This document shows positions 11,957 through 14,183 of a DNA stretch of 14,183 nucleotides, in pieces. The notes beneath the pieces were generated by a model. It was not told the DNA's origin, made no database searches, and worked only from the letters and a program-made list of their open reading frames with translations. How positions within the stretch are numbered: position 1 is the first letter of the stretch; each line of letters opens with the position of its first letter. This stretch comes from CAZQKE01 sp964593865 (GTDB lineage: Bacteria > Chloroflexota > Anaerolineae > JAAYZQ01), in the NCBI GenBank assembly GCA_964593865.1, contig CAZQKE010000130.1:1-14183 (forward strand), given 5' to 3'. Made by a program: the position numbers and the translations under genes.

Positions 11957-14183
11957 GTGTACGAACTCCTCGCCTGGCTGCTCCGCCGCTTTCGCCCCCG
12001 CGAAGGATGGGCCGCCCTGCTCCTGACCCTGGCGGCGGCCCTGAGCCTGCCCGCCATCCTGCTGGAAGACAGCGATGCTCTGTCTCCCGGCCCGCTGCTG
12101 ACCATCACCCTGCTGGCGGCCCTGACGGGCCTGCGGCTGAGCCGCACCCGCCTGACGGCCCAGTGGGCGGGCGTCATCGGGGCGGCGTTGGGCCTGGCCG
12201 TGACGCTGATCGCCGTCGGGCGGATGTTGCCTCCCCTGGACCTGCCGGGCCGGGATGCAAGCCATCTGATCGCCTGGCTGCGCCGGGGCCGGCCGCCCTT
12301 CACCCCACCGCCCCCCTCTCTGACGCTGGGCTTTTTCCGGCAACGCGCCTACGATCTGGCGTTGCGGCTGTGGTGGTGGGGCCAGACCGCCGCCGGGGGA
12401 GCCACCGCCCAGGACCCCATCGCCTGGCAGATCATCGCCGCCTGGGGCTGCTGGGCGCTGACCTTTTTCGCCGTGTGGCAACTCTACCGCCGCCGACGGC
12501 CCCTGGTCGGCCTGATCCCCCTGGGCCTGGCCGTGGCGACGGCGGCCTTTTTCCACGGCGGAGCGGCCTCTTTCTACCTGCTGCTCTTTCTCTTCAGCGG
12601 CCTGTGGCTCACCGCCCTGGGCGACCTCTGGGCGCAGCAGGACCGTTGGGAAGCCGACGGCACCGACTACCCCGGCCAGCTGGGACAGGAGCTGGTCATC
12701 GCCCTGGCCCCGTGGCTACTGGCGTTGCTGGCCCTGGCCGCCTTCTTTCCCGTCATCCACCCCAACCAGGTGCGCGAAGCCTTTTGGCGGACGATGAGCG
12801 GCCCCTGGTCCCGCGTCGAACGGGCTGCCGAGCGGGTATTCGGCCCTCTGGAAGGGGGCTACCCCGGCCCCGGCGGCACAGCCGATGGACAACTGCCCCA
12901 GGCGCACCTTTTGGGCGGCGGGCCGGAGCTGGCCGAAACGGTCGTGCTCTATGTCGTCACCGGCGACCCGCCGCCGGATGACAGGGCCGCGCCGGAAACC
13001 CCGCGTCGCTACTGGCGCAGCCTCACCTACGACACCTACACCGGCCGCGGCTGGCAAAACGGCCCCCTGGAAGTTGCCCCCCTCCCGCCCGGCGGGATGC
13101 TGGACCCCGCCGCGCCGCCCGGCCCCCGCCTGTTGCAACAGTTTGAACTGCTGACCGGCGGTGAGGGAGAGCAACCGCTGCCCCTGGTCAACGCGCCGCT
13201 ACAAGTGAACCAAACGGTCACCCTCTACCGGCGCGGGGAGGGCGACCTGGCCCAGGTGGCAGGCCGGGCGCGGCGCTACACCGCCCTTTCCCGCCCGCCC
13301 CAACCGACCATCGCCGAGCTGCAGGCCGCGCCCTCAGACCTGCCGCCCGGCCCGGCCGAACGCTATCTGGCCCTGCCGCCGGGCATCCCCCGGCGGGTGT
13401 CGGACCTGGCCCGGCAGGTTGTCGCCGGGGCCGAAACCCGCTACGACCAGGCCCACGCCCTGGAACGCTTCCTGCGGACCTATCCCTACACCCTGGATCT
13501 GCCCCCGCCGCCGTCCAATCGGGATGTGGTGGACTATTTTCTCTATGACCTGCAAGAGGGGTACTGCGATTACTATGCCTCGGCCATGGTGGTCATGGCC
13601 CGGAGTGTGGGCATCCCGGCCCGGCTGGCCTCCGGTTACGCCCAGGGGACTTTTGACGCCGAAAGGGGGCGTTGGGTCGTCACCGAAAAGGACGGACATT
13701 CCTGGGTGGAGGTCTATTTTGCGGGCATCGGCTGGGTGGAATTTGAGCCGACGGCGGGTCTGCCGGCCTTGACACGCCCCGGCGGCGCGCCGGAGGAAGA
13801 AACCGCGCCGCCGCCCAAGCCGCCCCGCGCCGGGGGGAGATGGTCTGCCCGGCGTGGGCTGCTGTCGGCAACGGCCCTCCTCGCCGGAGGGGTTATCGCC
13901 GTCGGGCTGTGGCGTCTCCGCCGCCACGCCAACCTGCCGCCGGAGGCCCTGCTCCGCGACCGGCAGAGACGCCTGCTGCACTGGGGGGCGCGGCTGGGCC
14001 GACCTTTGCGCGATGGGCAAACGCTCAATGAATATACCCGCGCCCTGGGCGACGCCCTCCGCCGCCGGGGAGCCGCCTCCCGCTGGTCGGCGGTGCGCCG
14101 GGCCGGGGAAACCGCCCCGGCGGAGGTCCGCGAACTGGGCCAGGTCCTCACCCAGGCCCGCTACCGTCCCCGCCCACCCGATG
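11957..14183 (+). CDS. Membrane transglutaminase-like protein (TgpA type), 3' truncated
   Basis: The frame is open from GTG 11957 to the window end (742 codons visible). It encodes a multi-pass membrane protein with an external transglutaminase-like domain. About seven hydrophobic segments fill roughly residues 20-275, among them LTLAAALSLPAILL and WAGVIGAALGLAVTLIAVG. An extracytoplasmic region follows. The transglutaminase core has Cys537 in EGYCDYYASAM and His581 in KDGHSWVEVYF. The third catalytic position is in GWVEFEPTAG, where Glu597 replaces the usual Asp. A last membrane segment lies near residue 640 (ATALLAGGVIAVGLW), followed by a charged cytoplasmic tail that looks like the DUF4129 end of such proteins. 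It forms an operon with the DUF58 gene six bases upstream. A likely role is processing or cross-linking of envelope proteins, inferred from the family. The codons are very GC-rich, so overlapping open frames in this stretch are shadows. Confidence 0.9.
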   Translation, partial: MYELLAWLLRRFRPREGWAALLLTLAAALSLPAILLEDSDALSPGPLLTITLLAALTGLRLSRTRLTAQWAGVIGAALGLAVTLIAVGRMLPPLDLPGRDASHLIAWLRRGRPPFTPPPPSLTLGFFRQRAYDLALRLWWWGQTAAGGATAQDPIAWQIIAAWGCWALTFFAVWQLYRRRRPLVGLIPLGLAVATAAFFHGGAASFYLLLFLFSGLWLTALGDLWAQQDRWEADGTDYPGQLGQELVIALAPWLLALLALAAFFPVIHPNQVREAFWRTMSGPWSRVERAAERVFGPLEGGYPGPGGTADGQLPQAHLLGGGPELAETVVLYVVTGDPPPDDRAAPETPRRYWRSLTYDTYTGRGWQNGPLEVAPLPPGGMLDPAAPPGPRLLQQFELLTGGEGEQPLPLVNAPLQVNQTVTLYRRGEGDLAQVAGRARRYTALSRPPQPTIAELQAAPSDLPPGPAERYLALPPGIPRRVSDLARQVVAGAETRYDQAHALERFLRTYPYTLDLPPPPSNRDVVDYFLYDLQEGYCDYYASAMVVMARSVGIPARLASGYAQGTFDAERGRWVVTEKDGHSWVEVYFAGIGWVEFEPTAGLPALTRPGGAPEEETAPPPKPPRAGGRWSARRGLLSATALLAGGVIAVGLWRLRRHANLPPEALLRDRQRRLLHWGARLGRPLRDGQTLNEYTRALGDALRRRGAASRWSAVRRAGETAPAEVRELGQVLTQARYRPRPPD

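Noticed and set aside
10895..12981. Long open frames on both strands (minus 10895-12556, plus 11329-12981) overlapping DUF58 and the transglutaminase
   Set aside because: They encode Pro/Arg/Gly- or Gln/Gly-rich repetitive sequence typical of shadow frames in very GC-rich DNA. The frame from 11957 has membrane segments and a transglutaminase site and is the real one.
1..14183. CRISPR array, tRNA, rRNA, insertion sequence or phage genes
   Set aside because: I saw no regularly spaced repeats, no cloverleaf with a plausible anticodon, no ribosomal RNA sequence, and no transposase, integrase or phage protein in any frame.

Overview
The window looks like the chromosome of an anaerobic, GC-rich bacterium. 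The gene content (bacterial-type Wood-Ljungdahl genes, a tungsten-type aldehyde:ferredoxin oxidoreductase, a DUF58/transglutaminase pair) and the protein style suggest Chloroflexota, perhaps Anaerolineae. That lineage call is inference from gene content only. There is no rRNA, tRNA, CRISPR array, transposase or phage gene. I recognise ten protein genes; the first and last are cut by the window edges.

Layout. (1) Positions 2-4217, + strand: the methyl-transfer end of the Wood-Ljungdahl pathway. It holds the corrinoid iron-sulfur protein large subunit (acsC, 5' truncated), its ATP-dependent reductive activator (RACo/AcsV type), and the methyltetrahydrofolate:corrinoid protein methyltransferase (acsE). 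AcsE loads the methyl group on the Co(I) corrinoid of AcsC, and the activator rescues corrinoid that has been oxidised to Co(II). A strong hairpin separates the first two genes. (2) 4341-5435, +: a secreted lipoprotein of unknown role, preceded by a terminator-like hairpin and followed by a 12-bp perfect inverted repeat. (3) 5539-9519, +: a tungsten-enzyme operon. A near-consensus promoter drives an approximately 128-nt leader that ends in a terminator and can also form a competing antiterminator. Then come a four-cluster polyferredoxin, an AOR-family oxidoreductase, a ThiS/MoaD-like sulfur carrier and an S-methyl-5'-thioadenosine phosphorylase. An imperfect 64-nt palindrome of a repeat-like type lies between the oxidoreductase and the sulfur carrier. 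(4) 9690-10340, - strand: a lower-GC gene for a small protein with the two GX2H-like motifs of the TraB/TIKI/ChaN superfamily, read from its own promoter through a long structured leader. (5) 10622-14183, +: a DUF58 protein, whose promoter places transcription start on its GTG start codon (probably leaderless), translationally coupled to a large membrane-anchored transglutaminase that runs off the window.

The most interesting material is regulatory: the switch-like leader in front of the tungsten operon, a two-part sequence motif shared by the tungsten-operon promoter and the divergent promoter region 5 kb away, and the predicted leaderless DUF58 transcript. Metabolically, the pairing of AOR with an adenine-type MTA phosphorylase suggests a link between nucleoside salvage and aldehyde oxidation. 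That link is a hypothesis.
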